Positions 27,011 through 36,200 of a DNA stretch of 41,193 nucleotides are shown piece by piece. The notes beneath the pieces are model-generated. The model ran no database searches, was not told where the DNA came from, and worked only from the letters and a program-made list of their open reading frames with translations. The position numbers were made by a program, and so were the translations under genes. Location of the stretch: the NCBI GenBank assembly GCA_964607765.1, contig CAZSNT010000088.1, positions 1-41,193 of the forward strand, read 5' to 3'. This stretch comes from CAZSNT01 sp964607765. Lineage in GTDB: Bacteria; Verrucomicrobiota; Lentisphaeria; Oligosphaerales; JABHEG01. Position 1 is the stretch's first letter, and the number at the start of each line of letters is the position of its first letter.

Positions 27011-27520
27011 TCATGCGAGCGTCCCAATTTCGCATGGCGTGATTTCGTTCACTTCCTGCATGAACGACGACGTGGCCTCGCTGTCGTGAAGCCGTGTGAG
27101 GGCGTCGAGCTGCTTGACGGTGAAATGCCTGAGGACCTCAGGTGTCTGGTTGTTGTCAAGGAAGTCGATGATGTCGTTTGGCAGACGCAACAGTCGTAGG
27201 TGTCGTGAGACGACTGACCAGTCTTCGCCCTCGTCCCGGCAGAACTGGCGTACGCTCCTGGCGCCGCTTTGTTCAAAGCGTTCCTGGAAGTCGCGCGCGA
27301 TCACGAGCGGCGATCGCTCTTGCCGTTCGCGGAACACTTCCAGACTGCGCAAGTCTCGTTCCGTTGGTGCCTTGCCACCATGCAGGTTCTCTGGCCGTTT
27401 CCCTAGGAAGAAGGCGTCCACGCGTTCCTTGGTCAGCGTGAAGAACGAACCGCAATACGCTGTTTCAGAAGGTGTTACGTCGCCTCTCTTGGTGGTTCGT
27501 TCAGAGTAAAGAAAGGGACC
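27011..27520 (-). CDS. ParB/KorB-like helix-turn-helix protein, copy 2
   Basis: From a GTG at 27421 the frame gives 136 residues. In-frame similarity to copy 1 continues upstream to about 27520 (WGPFLYSERTTKRG, VTPSETAYCGSFFTLT) without a usable ATG, so this copy may use a rare start or be decayed at its 5' end. The HTH core is intact (ARSVRQFCRDEG, SVVSRHLRLLRLPNDI, FTVKQLDALTRLHD). About 80% of residues match copy 1. Most changes are conservative and there is no frameshift, which points to selection on the protein rather than a fresh duplication. The downstream flank (GGTCTGATTACAG near 26996) also matches copy 1's flank. No ParA, recombinase or transposase is adjacent. Confidence 0.55.
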   Translation of the reverse strand, partial: GPFLYSERTTKRGDVTPSETAYCGSFFTLTKERVDAFFLGKRPENLHGGKAPTERDLRSLEVFRERQERSPLVIARDFQERFEQSGARSVRQFCRDEGEDWSVVSRHLRLLRLPNDIIDFLDNNQTPEVLRHFTVKQLDALTRLHDSEATSSFMQEVNEITPCEIGTLA

Positions 27521-27523
27521 CCA

Positions 27524-27578
27524 GCCTTCGCTCGGCTGGGCCCGAGCTACGGCTCGGCAGGCCAGTCGAGCGAAGGCT
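27524..27578. repeat. Nested inverted repeat containing the second copy of the 22-bp dispersed repeat
   Basis: The outer arms (27524-27540 and 27562-27578) pair over 17 bp with one mismatch. The loop contains a second perfect hairpin (CCGAGC, TACG, GCTCGG at 27542-27557). The stretch 27544-27565 matches 438-459 at 21 of 22 bases. It starts right at the upstream edge of the copy 2 HTH homology. It is not followed by a T-tract, so a mobile palindromic repeat fits better than a terminator. Confidence 0.6.
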
Positions 27579-27649
27579 GTCGCGACGTAGCTTCCCAGCG
27601 AAGTCGGGTTCCTTCGCTCTCAACTTCCCGGGAGAGGCCCCGTTCCACG

Positions 27650-27700
27650 ATGCCACGCTACTTCGTCTACATCCTCCGCAGCGAATCCCATCCCGACCGC
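27650..27700 (+). pseudogene. GIY-YIG nuclease N-terminal remnant
   Basis: An ATG with GGGAGAGG upstream opens MPRYFVYILRSESHPDR, the typical first strand of short GIY-YIG endonucleases (xxYVYIL, with the GIY triad varied). The usual next motif (YxG near residue 20) and the YIG/LxxHN helix are absent in all frames, and the sequence turns into GC-rich, palindromic DNA. So only about 15 residues of the family remain. The match is short and could be chance, but the start codon and ribosome-binding site support a degraded gene. Confidence 0.4.
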
Positions 27701-27831
27701 CGCGGCTCACCGGCGCGCGGCAGCGCGTCTGCTGTGAAGCCGCTGGTTGGCTTCCGTCTCTGTCTTCCTTCCGGGCGGCGCGCGGTCCGTGTCGGCCCGG
27801 CATCTCGTTCCCCTCGAATCCGTCGACTACC

Positions 27832-27903
27832 TCGATTCCCTCGACAACCGCGCGCCGCCTTTCGAGGGAATCGATAGGTCTCGAGGGAATCGATGGAATC
27901 GAG
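27832..27903. repeat. Cluster of 13-bp direct and inverted repeats
   Basis: TCGAGGGAATCGA occurs at 27862-27874 and 27881-27893 (19-bp spacing). Its exact complement TCGATTCCCTCGA is at 27832-27844. A related TCGATGGAATCGAG overlaps the end of the second unit. RNA from either strand could fold as alternative hairpins. The function is unknown; it may be a compact intergenic repeat or a protein-binding array. Confidence 0.6.
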
Positions 27904-27907
27904 CATC

Positions 27908-28015
27908 TCATTGGGCGGCGCGCGGAAACACCCGCCGATCATCATCCGTTCTGAGCCAACCATCCCGGTCGGGCGTTTCCTTTGGGAGGAGCACGGTACT
28001 CTTGGTCGGTTTCAT
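27908..28015 (-). CDS. Small ORF, 35 residues, with a strong ribosome-binding site
   Basis: Reads MKPTKSTVLLPKETPDRDGW and ends in an arginine-rich stretch. AAGGAG lies six bases before the ATG at 28015, which is better than many genes here. The protein is hydrophilic with no membrane segment and no recognised family. It may be the 5' stub of a gene cut off by the adjacent repeat cluster. Confidence 0.3.
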   Translation of the reverse strand: MKPTKSTVLLPKETPDRDGWLRTDDDRRVFPRAAQ

Positions 28016-28060
28016 GGGCATCTCCTTCTGCTAGACCTGGTGGCTTAACAGAGGGTGCCC

Positions 28061-28210
28061 ATGGCCGGCCATTCAGCAAGCCAACGGCTGATCCTATGGG
28101 ATGCCTTTATTGATCACTTCTGCGAGCGCTTCGAGAGAGGCATTACTCGCCTCTTCAGATCTGGATCATCTTCCATCTCCCGAAGCATGGGCGGAACCGA
28201 TAATTGCTAA
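28061..28210 (+). CDS. Small ORF, 49 residues
   Basis: Starts MAGHSASQRLILWDAFIDHF with GAGGG about six bases upstream of the ATG. The first half could form an amphipathic helix (ILWDAFIDHFCERFERGI); the tail is serine/glycine-rich. No family is recognised. It reads towards the ABC transporter gene 235 bp downstream, but no link can be shown. Confidence 0.3.
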   Translation: MAGHSASQRLILWDAFIDHFCERFERGITRLFRSGSSSISRSMGGTDNC

Positions 28211-28445
28211 TGAGAGGACTGACCCGCGACCACTTCCCTCTCTGAAGTACAGCGGCAGAGAGTAGGTTGGGCTGCCACGCCCGAACATGGGCGGGATTGT
28301 GAAACTCTTGGCTGTTCCTGTGATGGCGCGATGGCGTGCCAACGGTATCTTCTCCCTTGGCCGTGACCAGCCGGCTTGAGTCCAAAACCGCCACCCCCAG
28401 CGCGGCGCGCCCGGACGGGACGCTAAGGAATGAAGAGAGCTGCAG

Positions 28446-31400
28446 ATGCGTAGGGTGATCCGATTGCTGCGAGGCTTCGTCATCGCGCTGGCGCTGTTTG
28501 TGGCCTTGGCGTGCCTGCTGAGCCGGATGTTTCAGCCGGGCCGCGTACACATGCCGCCCAAGCCGCCGCAGCCAGAGAAGGTTGCCGAGGCCGAGGCCCT
28601 GCGCGACATCGCGTTGGATGGCGAGCCGCCGCAGCTGGTGATGGACGTCGACTACGCAGAAGCGGACACAACTCCGTGGCGCCCGCAGAACGAAGCGCCC
28701 ATCCTGCAAGAGCTCGTGGCCGACGGCAAGCTGCCGCCGCTGCGCGAGCGGATCGGGATGGAGGCCGATGGGGCGTGGGTTGGCGAACCGCTGGTCATGC
28801 GGGGCGTTGACGGGATCGGCAACTACGGCGGGACCTGGACGCGGGGCCAGGAAATCCGCTGGTTGTCCTACCGCGGATCCGCCTCCACGCTGCTCCGCCA
28901 CGACGTCTACGGCAGAGACCTGGTCCCGCACCTGGCCAAGGGGTATGACGTCTCCGCCGACGGGCGCGAGTTCACGTTCCACTTGCGCCGCGGCGTCCGC
29001 TGGTCAGATGGCGCGCTCTTCACCGCCGACGACATCCTCTACTGGTGGGACTGGGAGGAGAACTGCAAGGATGTGCAGAGCAACCCCGACCGCAACCTGC
29101 TGATTCGCAACCAGCCGCCACAAGTGCAGAAGCTCCACGACTACGCGGTCCGGTTCGTCTTCCCCGAGCCGTTTGGCGCCTTTCCACGTTTTGTCGCGTT
29201 CAAGCTCCCGATCGCCAACGCGCCGGCCCACTACCTGAAGAAGTTTCATCCGACGCATCCGGAGCGGGACCCGGAGTTGGTGGGCGAATGGACGGACTTG
29301 CTCAAGACGCGCAATCCGGCGGCGGTGTACATCCAGGTCAAGGACTACACCAACCCGGAGCATCCGCGTATGTGGCCCTGGCTGTACCGCAAGTACACCA
29401 CCGTGAATCCGCAGTCGGCAGTGCGCAATCCCTACTACTGGGTCGTGGACGCTGCGGGCAATCAACTCCCCTACCTGGACCGGCTCCTCTTCAACCCGCA
29501 GATCCTGGAGACCGGCGTCGGCCTCTCCCAGGGCGCGGTCTCTATGCAATGGGGCTATAACCTCTTCCTCGACTACACCCTCTACATGCGCAACCGCGAG
29601 GCGCACGACTTCCAGGTCTACCACTGGTGGAACGGCGAAGTCCCCTTTGTCATCTACCCGAACATCACCATGCGCGCCGACGCGGCGCCTAACGGCGAAG
29701 CGCTGGCGGCCCTCCTGCGCGAGCGGCGCTTCCGCATCGCCTTGTCTGTCGCGATCGATCGTCGGCGCATCATCAACGCGGTCTACCGCGGCGTCGGCGA
29801 GCCCATGGCCCTGCTCCCGGAACAGGGAACCCGCTGGTACGCCAAGGAACTGGCGACGCTCCATCATCAGCACGATCCGGCGCAGGCCAACCGCCTCCTT
29901 GACGAGCTCGCGCTCACCGGGCGGGACAGCGAAGGCTACCGCACCTTTCCCGACGGCCAGCGTCTGACCCTCATCCAGAGCCTGCCGCCGGCTGCCGATG
30001 TGGAGACGTCCCAGTTCATCGTCGACGACTGGAAGGCCGTAGGCCTGCGCGTCCTCCTTCGCCCCCAGGGCCGCGCGCTGTTTCAGATCGAGCGAGGCGG
30101 GCGGCGGCAGCAGCTGAGCTGGTGGAGCGGCAACCCGCACTTCCCCCTCCGCAGCGGCGTCAATCCGAGCAACTACGCCGCGCCGGGTTACACCAAGTGG
30201 CTCAACGCCGGTGGACCGTATGCTGCCGAGGGCCAGACAATCCCCGGCCTGGCGCCCCCCGCAGACCATCCGTTGCGCGACAACATCCGCCTGCACAACC
30301 AGGCCCTGGCCGAAACCGACGCGTCCCGACAGCAGGCCCTGATCCACAAGGCCCATTTCAACGCGGCGGACCAGGTCTGGGCCATCAACATCACCAAGGG
30401 TTTGCCGCAGCTGCTCATGGTCAAGAACGGCTTCCGCAACGTGCCGAGGAAGGCGTTTCACGGCTACCAGACCTACTCGCCGGGGGGGAATGCCGGGATC
30501 GAAACCTACTTCTGGGATGAGCCGCTCAACCGCGACGCACCGGCGACCCTGGCCATGCTCAAAGAACTCATCCTCACGCCCGTCCCTCGCGTCGGCGACG
30601 TCCCCGCGCCCGCTGCGGCGACTGCTGCGGACTCCGCAAGCGGCGGCTGGATCGCCCCGCTCATCCGCTGGCTGCTGGCGGGTGTAGCGGCGCTGTTCAT
30701 CGCCATGCTGGCGATTCGCCATCCCTTTGTGCGCAAGCGAATGCTCCTCATGGGGCCCATGTTGGCGGTCATCTCGGTCCTCGTCTTTGTCATCATCCAG
30801 CTGCCGTCCGGCGACTTCACGACAGTGCGGATCGCGCAGCTCGAGGAAGAAGGCGACCAGGTGCAGCTGCAGCAGATCCAGGAGATTCGCGAGACCTTTC
30901 ATCTGGACAAGCCGGCGGTCGTTCGCTACGTGCACTGGATGGGCCTGCGCTGGTTCCTCAGCTTCAAGGAGCAGGACAAGGGCCTCCTACAAGGACACTT
31001 GGGGCTGAGCATGAAAGACAACATGCCCGTCAACCAACTGGTGGGCGACCGTTTGCTGCTCACCTTCTGCATCACCCTAGGGTCGGTCCTGCTCACCTGG
31101 CTCATTGCCCTGCCCATCGGCATCTACTCGGCGGTGAAGCAATACTCGATGGGCGATTATGTCTTCACCAGCCTGGCCTTCCTGGGCATGTGTACCCCCA
31201 CCTTCCTGCTGGCCCTGGTGCTGATGGTCGTCACCGGCGTCACCGGTCTCTTTTCTCCGGAGTTTGCGGCCATGGAGGGCTGGAACTGGGCCAAGGTCGT
31301 GGACTTGCTCAAGCACATCTGGCTGCCGGTGGTGATCGTCGGCCTCTCAGCGACTGCCGGCATGATCCGCGTCATGCGCGCCAACCTCCTCGACGAGCTC

Positions 31401-31724
31401 AAGAAGCCCTACGTCGTCACCGCCCGCGCCAAGGGCATGCGCCCGGTCCGTCTGCTCCTCAAGTACCCGGTGCGGATTGCGCTGAACCCGTTTGTCTCCG
31501 GCATCGGCGGCCTCTTCCCCGCCCTGGTCAGCGGAAGTGCGATCATCGCAATGGTCCTGGGCCTGCCCACGGTCGGGCCGCTGCTGCTCAACTCCGTCCT
31601 CGACCAAGACATGTACCTGGCCGGCTCCATGCTCATGGTCCTCGGCCTGCTCAGCATCTTCGGCACTCTCGTCAGCGACCTCCTCCTCGTCTGGCTGGAT
31701 CCCCGCATCCGGTATGAGAAGTAG
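28446..31724 (+). CDS. Fused solute-binding protein and DppB-type permease of an ABC importer
   Basis: 1092 residues. An N-terminal membrane anchor (residues about 9-27, FVIALALFVALACLL) is followed by a family-5 (oligopeptide type) solute-binding domain at about 110-690: LAKGYDVSADGREFTFHLRR, RWSDGALFTADDILYWW, FRIALSVAIDRRRIINAVYR. A Pro/Ala linker and a helix (WLLAGVAALFIAMLAI, about 735) lead into a complete DppB/OppB permease (about 760-1092). This has the family's PSGDF segment, several membrane helices and the EAA loop that contacts the ATPase (TARAKGMRPVRLLLKYPVRI, about 985). Binding protein and permease are normally separate; here one chain would tether the receptor to its channel outside the membrane. 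The DppC gene follows 13 bp downstream. Neither ATPase gene is present. Confidence 0.92.
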   Translation: MRRVIRLLRGFVIALALFVALACLLSRMFQPGRVHMPPKPPQPEKVAEAEALRDIALDGEPPQLVMDVDYAEADTTPWRPQNEAPILQELVADGKLPPLRERIGMEADGAWVGEPLVMRGVDGIGNYGGTWTRGQEIRWLSYRGSASTLLRHDVYGRDLVPHLAKGYDVSADGREFTFHLRRGVRWSDGALFTADDILYWWDWEENCKDVQSNPDRNLLIRNQPPQVQKLHDYAVRFVFPEPFGAFPRFVAFKLPIANAPAHYLKKFHPTHPERDPELVGEWTDLLKTRNPAAVYIQVKDYTNPEHPRMWPWLYRKYTTVNPQSAVRNPYYWVVDAAGNQLPYLDRLLFNPQILETGVGLSQGAVSMQWGYNLFLDYTLYMRNREAHDFQVYHWWNGEVPFVIYPNITMRADAAPNGEALAALLRERRFRIALSVAIDRRRIINAVYRGVGEPMALLPEQGTRWYAKELATLHHQHDPAQANRLLDELALTGRDSEGYRTFPDGQRLTLIQSLPPAADVETSQFIVDDWKAVGLRVLLRPQGRALFQIERGGRRQQLSWWSGNPHFPLRSGVNPSNYAAPGYTKWLNAGGPYAAEGQTIPGLAPPADHPLRDNIRLHNQALAETDASRQQALIHKAHFNAADQVWAINITKGLPQLLMVKNGFRNVPRKAFHGYQTYSPGGNAGIETYFWDEPLNRDAPATLAMLKELILTPVPRVGDVPAPAAATAADSASGGWIAPLIRWLLAGVAALFIAMLAIRHPFVRKRMLLMGPMLAVISVLVFVIIQLPSGDFTTVRIAQLEEEGDQVQLQQIQEIRETFHLDKPAVVRYVHWMGLRWFLSFKEQDKGLLQGHLGLSMKDNMPVNQLVGDRLLLTFCITLGSVLLTWLIALPIGIYSAVKQYSMGDYVFTSLAFLGMCTPTFLLALVLMVVTGVTGLFSPEFAAMEGWNWAKVVDLLKHIWLPVVIVGLSATAGMIRVMRANLLDELKKPYVVTARAKGMRPVRLLLKYPVRIALNPFVSGIGGLFPALVSGSAIIAMVLGLPTVGPLLLNSVLDQDMYLAGSMLMVLGLLSIFGTLVSDLLLVWLDPRIRYEK

Positions 31725-31732
31725 GGAGGAAC

Positions 31733-31759
31733 CACGAATGAACACGAATGAACACGAAT
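31733..31759 (+). repeat. Tandem 10-bp repeat over the start of the DppC-type gene
   Basis: CACGAATGAA occurs 2.7 times. Each unit contains an ATG; only the first (31738) is in frame with the permease. The repeat encodes the first residues (MNTNEHES). Because the unit is 10 bp, gain or loss of one unit would change the reading frame between start and body. Confidence 0.75.
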
Positions 31760-32832
31760 CCGGCGGCAGCCTCGAATGCGCCAGTCAGTGGCAACTGGTC
31801 TGTCTGCGCTTCGCGCGGCACAAGCTGGCGGTGCTGTCGGCCTTCATGCTGGGCCTGCTGTACCTGACTGCGATCTTCGCAGAAGCGGTGGCGCCGCAAG
31901 CGCCGGACAAGGTGAATACCGACTACGCCTACTGCCCGCCACAGCCGCCGCGCTTCAGCTTCGAGCACGGGCTCCATGCCTACGCCATGACCCGGTCGGT
32001 TGATCCCGTCAACCTCCAGGACCGCTATACCGAGGACCGCAGCCAGGTCGTCAAGCTCCGTCTCTTCGCCAAAGGAGACGCCTACAAGCTCTGGGGGATG
32101 GCTCCGTTGAAAACCCATCTGGTCGGCGCCGCTGACGCGGAGCCCTTCTACCTATTCGGGGCGGATCGATTCGGGCGCTGCCTGTTCAGCCGTATCGTCT
32201 ACGGCGCACGTATCAGTCTGTCGGTGGGCTTGATCGGGATCTCGCTGTCGTTTGTGCTCGGCTGCCTGATCGGGGGGATCAGCGGTTATGCGGGGGGGCA
32301 GGTGGACAACGCTATCCAGCGCTTCATCGAGATCCTCAATGCCATCCCGACCTTGCCGCTGTGGATCCTCTTCGCCGGCCTCATGCCAGTGACCTGGTCG
32401 CCGCTGGCGGTGTACTTCGCCATCACGCTGGTGCTCAGTTTGCTGGGGTGGCGGGGCCTGGCGCGGGTGGTGCGCGGGCGCATCATCTCCCTGCGCGAGG
32501 AAGACTACGCCATGGCCGCGCGGTTGCTGGGCGCCAGCCACGGGCGGATCCTCGTTCGTCACCTCTTGCCGGGCATGACCAGTCACATCCTCGTCTCGCT
32601 GACCCTGAGCGTGCCCGGCATGATCCTGGGGGAGACCGCGCTCAGCTTCCTCGGCCTCGGCCTGCGCCCACCGGTGGTGAGCTGGGGCGTGCTGCTACAG
32701 GACTGCATGCAGATCGAGTCCGTGGTCAGCTACACCTGGCTTCTCCTGCCGGTCTTCTTCATTATCCTCACCGTCATGTGCTTCAACTTCGTCGGCGACG
32801 GCCTCCGCGATGCCGCGGATCCCTATCACTGA
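31738..32832 (+). CDS. DppC-type ABC transporter permease
   Basis: 364 residues from the ATG at 31738, which has GGGAGGA eight bases upstream; the longer open frame from 31492 would overlap the previous permease. A first helix (LAVLSAFMLGLLYLTAIFAE) is followed by an extended periplasmic segment with the DppC-typical FGADRFGRCLFSRIVYGARI. Membrane helices follow, with the EAA loop YAMAARLLGASHGRILVRHL, then GMILGETALSFLGLGLRPP and the family ending FVGDGLRDAADPYH. It should form the heterodimeric channel with the fused permease just upstream. The substrate class is oligopeptide-like but could be an oligosaccharide. No ATP-binding subunit follows; instead a hairpin and a MITE-like element lie downstream. 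Confidence 0.93.
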   Translation: MNTNEHESGGSLECASQWQLVCLRFARHKLAVLSAFMLGLLYLTAIFAEAVAPQAPDKVNTDYAYCPPQPPRFSFEHGLHAYAMTRSVDPVNLQDRYTEDRSQVVKLRLFAKGDAYKLWGMAPLKTHLVGAADAEPFYLFGADRFGRCLFSRIVYGARISLSVGLIGISLSFVLGCLIGGISGYAGGQVDNAIQRFIEILNAIPTLPLWILFAGLMPVTWSPLAVYFAITLVLSLLGWRGLARVVRGRIISLREEDYAMAARLLGASHGRILVRHLLPGMTSHILVSLTLSVPGMILGETALSFLGLGLRPPVVSWGVLLQDCMQIESVVSYTWLLLPVFFIILTVMCFNFVGDGLRDAADPYH

Positions 32833-32931
32833 TTGCGGGGACCCGAGGCGCTGCAAGAGCAGGAGCCACTACTACTGATGCGGCGACGAAACAGGTTGCC
32901 GTTCTCTGCGCCCACCCGCCTTCTGGATCTC

Positions 32932-32963
32932 CTGGGCGCAGGTGAGGTAGTCATTGCGCCCAG
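32932..32963 (+). terminator. Hairpin downstream of the transporter genes, possible terminator
   Basis: A perfect 9-bp stem (CTGGGCGCA with TGCGCCCAG) closes a 14-base loop, 100 bases after the DppC stop. No T-run follows, so it is not a classical intrinsic terminator; it could stabilise the mRNA end. Confidence 0.35.
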
Positions 32964-33000
32964 TTGCCAGAGAAGGACTTTGCCGGCCATGCCGCCGGCA

Positions 33001-33271
33001 CTAAGGCTGAATGGCGCTAAGATAAGGGTCAAGAAGTCGTCGCGCGTGGCCCTGCGACCCCACCCACCTCGCGTGGGTGGTGAGCGAGATTGGTCCCGCG
33101 CAGACGGCACCCACACGCGCGCGCCTCTCCGCGTCCCTGAGGCGGCGAGAGCCCGCCTCAGGGACGTGGAGAAGGGGGTAAGGCCAGTCGTCTGCGGGAC
33201 CAATCTCGCTCACCCACGGCGCAAGGCCGTGGGGGTCGTTTCGCGGCTTATCTTAGCGCCATTCGGCATTA
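33001..33271. mobile_element. MITE-like palindromic element
   Basis: The ends are an 18-bp perfect terminal inverted repeat (33009-33026 and 33247-33264, GAATGGCGCTAAGATAAG), extended imperfectly outwards. Inside, further inverted arms pair: GAGCGAGATTGGTCCCGC at about 33081-33098 and 33195-33212, and a central stem (CGTCCCTGAGGCGG with CCGCCTCAGGGACG). The whole unit could fold into one long hairpin. There is no ORF of its own, no transposase in the window, and no target-site duplication I can be sure of. A non-autonomous miniature transposon is the best fit. It separates the ABC transporter from the convergent dihaem gene. Confidence 0.65.
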
Positions 33272-33293
33272 AGGCTCTCCGGGGAACGTGGGG

Positions 33294-36200
33294 TCAGCGC
33301 TTGTAGGGATTTGGCGCCGGTTTCCCCGCCCACGAGTGGACAATGCGGCGTCCGGCGGCATCAAAGGCTATCGGCGGCAGGATCTCGCCGGTTGCGTTGC
33401 GGGGGAGCCGGCTCTCCGTATCGGGGAACTCGTCCTGGCGGTAGGCGCGGTTGATCACCGGAGCCGTGCGCATCCGCGGGCGATAGGGCGACTCGGCGTA
33501 GACATCGGTCACGGTGACATCTGAGGGCGGGTAGTTCGACTTGCTGAACAACGGATGCTTAGGGTCGGGATCCGCCATCCTGCGCAGATCACGCTCGCCC
33601 CGGTACGGACAGAGCGTGTCGACCCACAGGATCAGCAGCATCAGGTCGTTCCCCGTGATTCGCACCTTGTTGTGTTTTCCCGACCTTGCGATATCAATCA
33701 GCTCGCTGGTGCGGGAGAGAATGGTCATTGGTTTGAGCGTGTCGTAGTGTTCCGGCCGCCAGGGCTGCGCTTCGGGAAGCAACGTGCCGGCAATGCCACC
33801 CTCAACGTGTCGCGGGAAATGACCTCTGAGGTCGCGCTTCCGGCCAAGCGTCAACGTGACGTACGGTTCCGGGAAGACTCCGGCGTCCTTGCTCGGCCGC
33901 AAGGTCAGGTCAAGCTTCTTCCGCCCGGGCCCATTGCCCTGGTGGCACTTCCCGCAATGCCGGTCGAGGATCGGCTGGATGTCATGCTCGTAGCTGATGC
34001 TGTAGTCCGGCCCCCAGTGGTACGGCTTGATCTGATCCGGCCCCGCGCGCACCGCGGAAGACGGCCGGTTTGCCGGTGATGTGCTGTGCGTTGCGTGGCA
34101 CCCCACACAGCCGCGGCTTTCGCCCGGCATGACCTGTGTGAACGAGCGCATGGTCTGCAGGCACAGGTGGTTCTCGTCGAGCAGCTGGAAGTGGAGCGGC
34201 ACGCAACGCGGCGCGTGGAAATAGCAGGAGCCGTCCTTGCGGATGGGGACCTCGCCGTGGATGCGTTTGACCCCGTCGTTGACGGTGATGGAAACGACGG
34301 GCCCGACATGCATATGCGGCCGGGCGCGGTGGTACGTGGTGTCCTGGATCTTCTTCCCTAGCGTCATGGTGTTGTAGTCCAACTGCAGCACACGCAGATA
34401 CTTGGCCTTCCCCCGCAACACCTCGGGCACGCCTTGGTAGACGTCGGTGCAGTAGAACGTAGCCGGCGCGACCGGGCCGGCGTCCTTCTGCGTCCCGGCC
34501 CATTTCGTGCGGTCCGGAATGACCGGCGGCACCGGCCGCGGCTTGATTGGCATGGCGTACTGGCAGCTGAACGCGCCCTGATACACGAGCTCGCGATTGC
34601 CGTAGATGTCCATGAAGAACAGCTTGAAATCGCCGCCGGAGCGGTACCCCTTGCCCCTGGCGCGACGAGCTGAGACCAGGAACAGCGTCTTGCTCAGAGG
34701 GTAGGGCGATTTGAACCCCGAATAGCGTCCCGAGGAGTGGTATTCGGCACACTCGGGCCGTTCCGCGGGCCCGTTGCCGACTTCGCACCAGGGCACGTCC
34801 CACGTGACCTTGGTCAGGCCGTCCGGGTAATTGTAGCCCAGGCGCTGGTCAACAATCCCGATCGAGCCGTTGTAGACGTTGTGATGGCCTTGCCCAGAAA
34901 AGATGATCCGGTGGTCGTCCGGGATCGCCCGGGCTTCGATCAGCATGTCAGGCCAGTAGCTCTGGTTGCCCCAGTAGACGCTGGTGCCGGTCCCGTCGGG
35001 GTTGGTGATCCAGAGACTCTGAATCCGCATCAGTTCGCGGTCGGTGTATTCCCAACGCGTGTAGAGTATTTGACCGTTCGGCATCAACGCCGGCGTGTAC
35101 TCCGGCTCGTTCCCCGCGCTGATGAAGTAGATGTTCTTCCCGTCCGCGTCGCATCGTGCCAGGACTGTACTGGGATGCCCGACTACGCAACGGGCGTGAC
35201 TGCCACCACGGTTGGTGACGAACGCGAAGCGCCCGTCCGGCATGTAGATCGGGTCCAGGTCATCGTACTTGCCAGACGTGATCTGACGCAGGCCTCTCCC
35301 ATCGACACCGGCCTCGTAGAGGTGGAATGTGCGGTCCTTCTCGGGCCGGAAGCAGAAGAGAACGCGCTTGGCGTCGAAAGAAACGTCCGGCCGCCAGTAC
35401 CAGCCCGGCCCGACTTGGTCGGTCAGTTTGCGTACCTTCCCGCCCGGGTGCAGCCCGTCGAGCACGAGTAGACGCACGCAGTTCAGCTGGGCTTGCGGGT
35501 AAACGCGGTGCATCGATTCGTGCGGATACCGCAGCGGCGCATCGATGAAGACAAGCTTGGAGAAGTCGATGGCGGGGTCCTTGAGAAAGATCTGCCGCTT
35601 CAGCCGGCGCACGTCAAGGTAGAGCTTTCTGGCCTCGACCGGACTCAGATTGCCGGGTGCATCCACCGTCCGTTGCAGGTCATCCAGCTTAACCAGCTCG
35701 GCAGCCAGGCCCGGCGGGCGGCGGGTCTGGCTCAGCCGCTGCGCGAGTTCCCGAGCCCACTGGATTTCCTGGCGTGTCCGGTCTTGGAGCGGCTGGCCTT
35801 CGGCCTGGAACAGCCACTCGTCCTCCAGTAGTGACTGAGCCTCCGCGGGAGTCAGCGTCCGGGTCTCCGGTTCCTGTGGCGCCAAGTGCGCGCGGCCACG
35901 CGGCGGCAGACCCTCGGCAATCCAGCCCCACGGCGCCATCCCCATCGGGCCCAGAACCGCAACGGCCCGGGGTTGGGCGGCAATGCCGGCATCGGCCGAC
36001 GGTGATAAGACGCGCCAAGACTTATCGGTGGCCAATTCGAGCACTTCAGCCTTGCCGTCCCGCTTCATCTCGATCCGGAATGCGGCGGCGAGTCCGCCGA
36101 TTCCCCCCACGTCCTTCCCGCGCACAGCCAGGCTGTTCTTCCCCGGTTTCAGGAGCTTGACGAAGTCGTGTTGCTTCACCTTCTGCCAATGCGCCTCCGG

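Larger units (their letters stand above)
27421..28445. other. Roughly 1-kb repeat-rich intergenic region
   Basis: No large gene is supported here. From left to right it holds the upstream homology of the HTH copy, the nested inverted repeat, the GIY-YIG remnant, a GC-rich stretch with CGCGCGG-type palindromes, the GAGGGAATCGA repeat cluster (27832-27903), a 35-codon minus ORF (27908-28015) and a 49-codon plus ORF (28061-28210). The last 230 bp before the transporter gene show nothing clear; the minus-strand reading there is only the tail of a shadow frame. Confidence 0.5.

Noticed and set aside
27832..27903. CRISPR array
   Set aside because: The 13-bp units occur in both orientations with uneven, short spacing; there are no cas genes and no array of regular spacers.
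28155..28445. Minus-strand coding region just upstream of the transporter gene
   Set aside because: The frame continues as antisense of the transporter and has no start signal or known domain of its own.
29004..30935. A 643-codon minus-strand frame over the ABC transporter gene
   Set aside because: It is antisense to clear binding-protein and permease domains, has no family features and has a composition typical of a shadow frame in GC-rich DNA.
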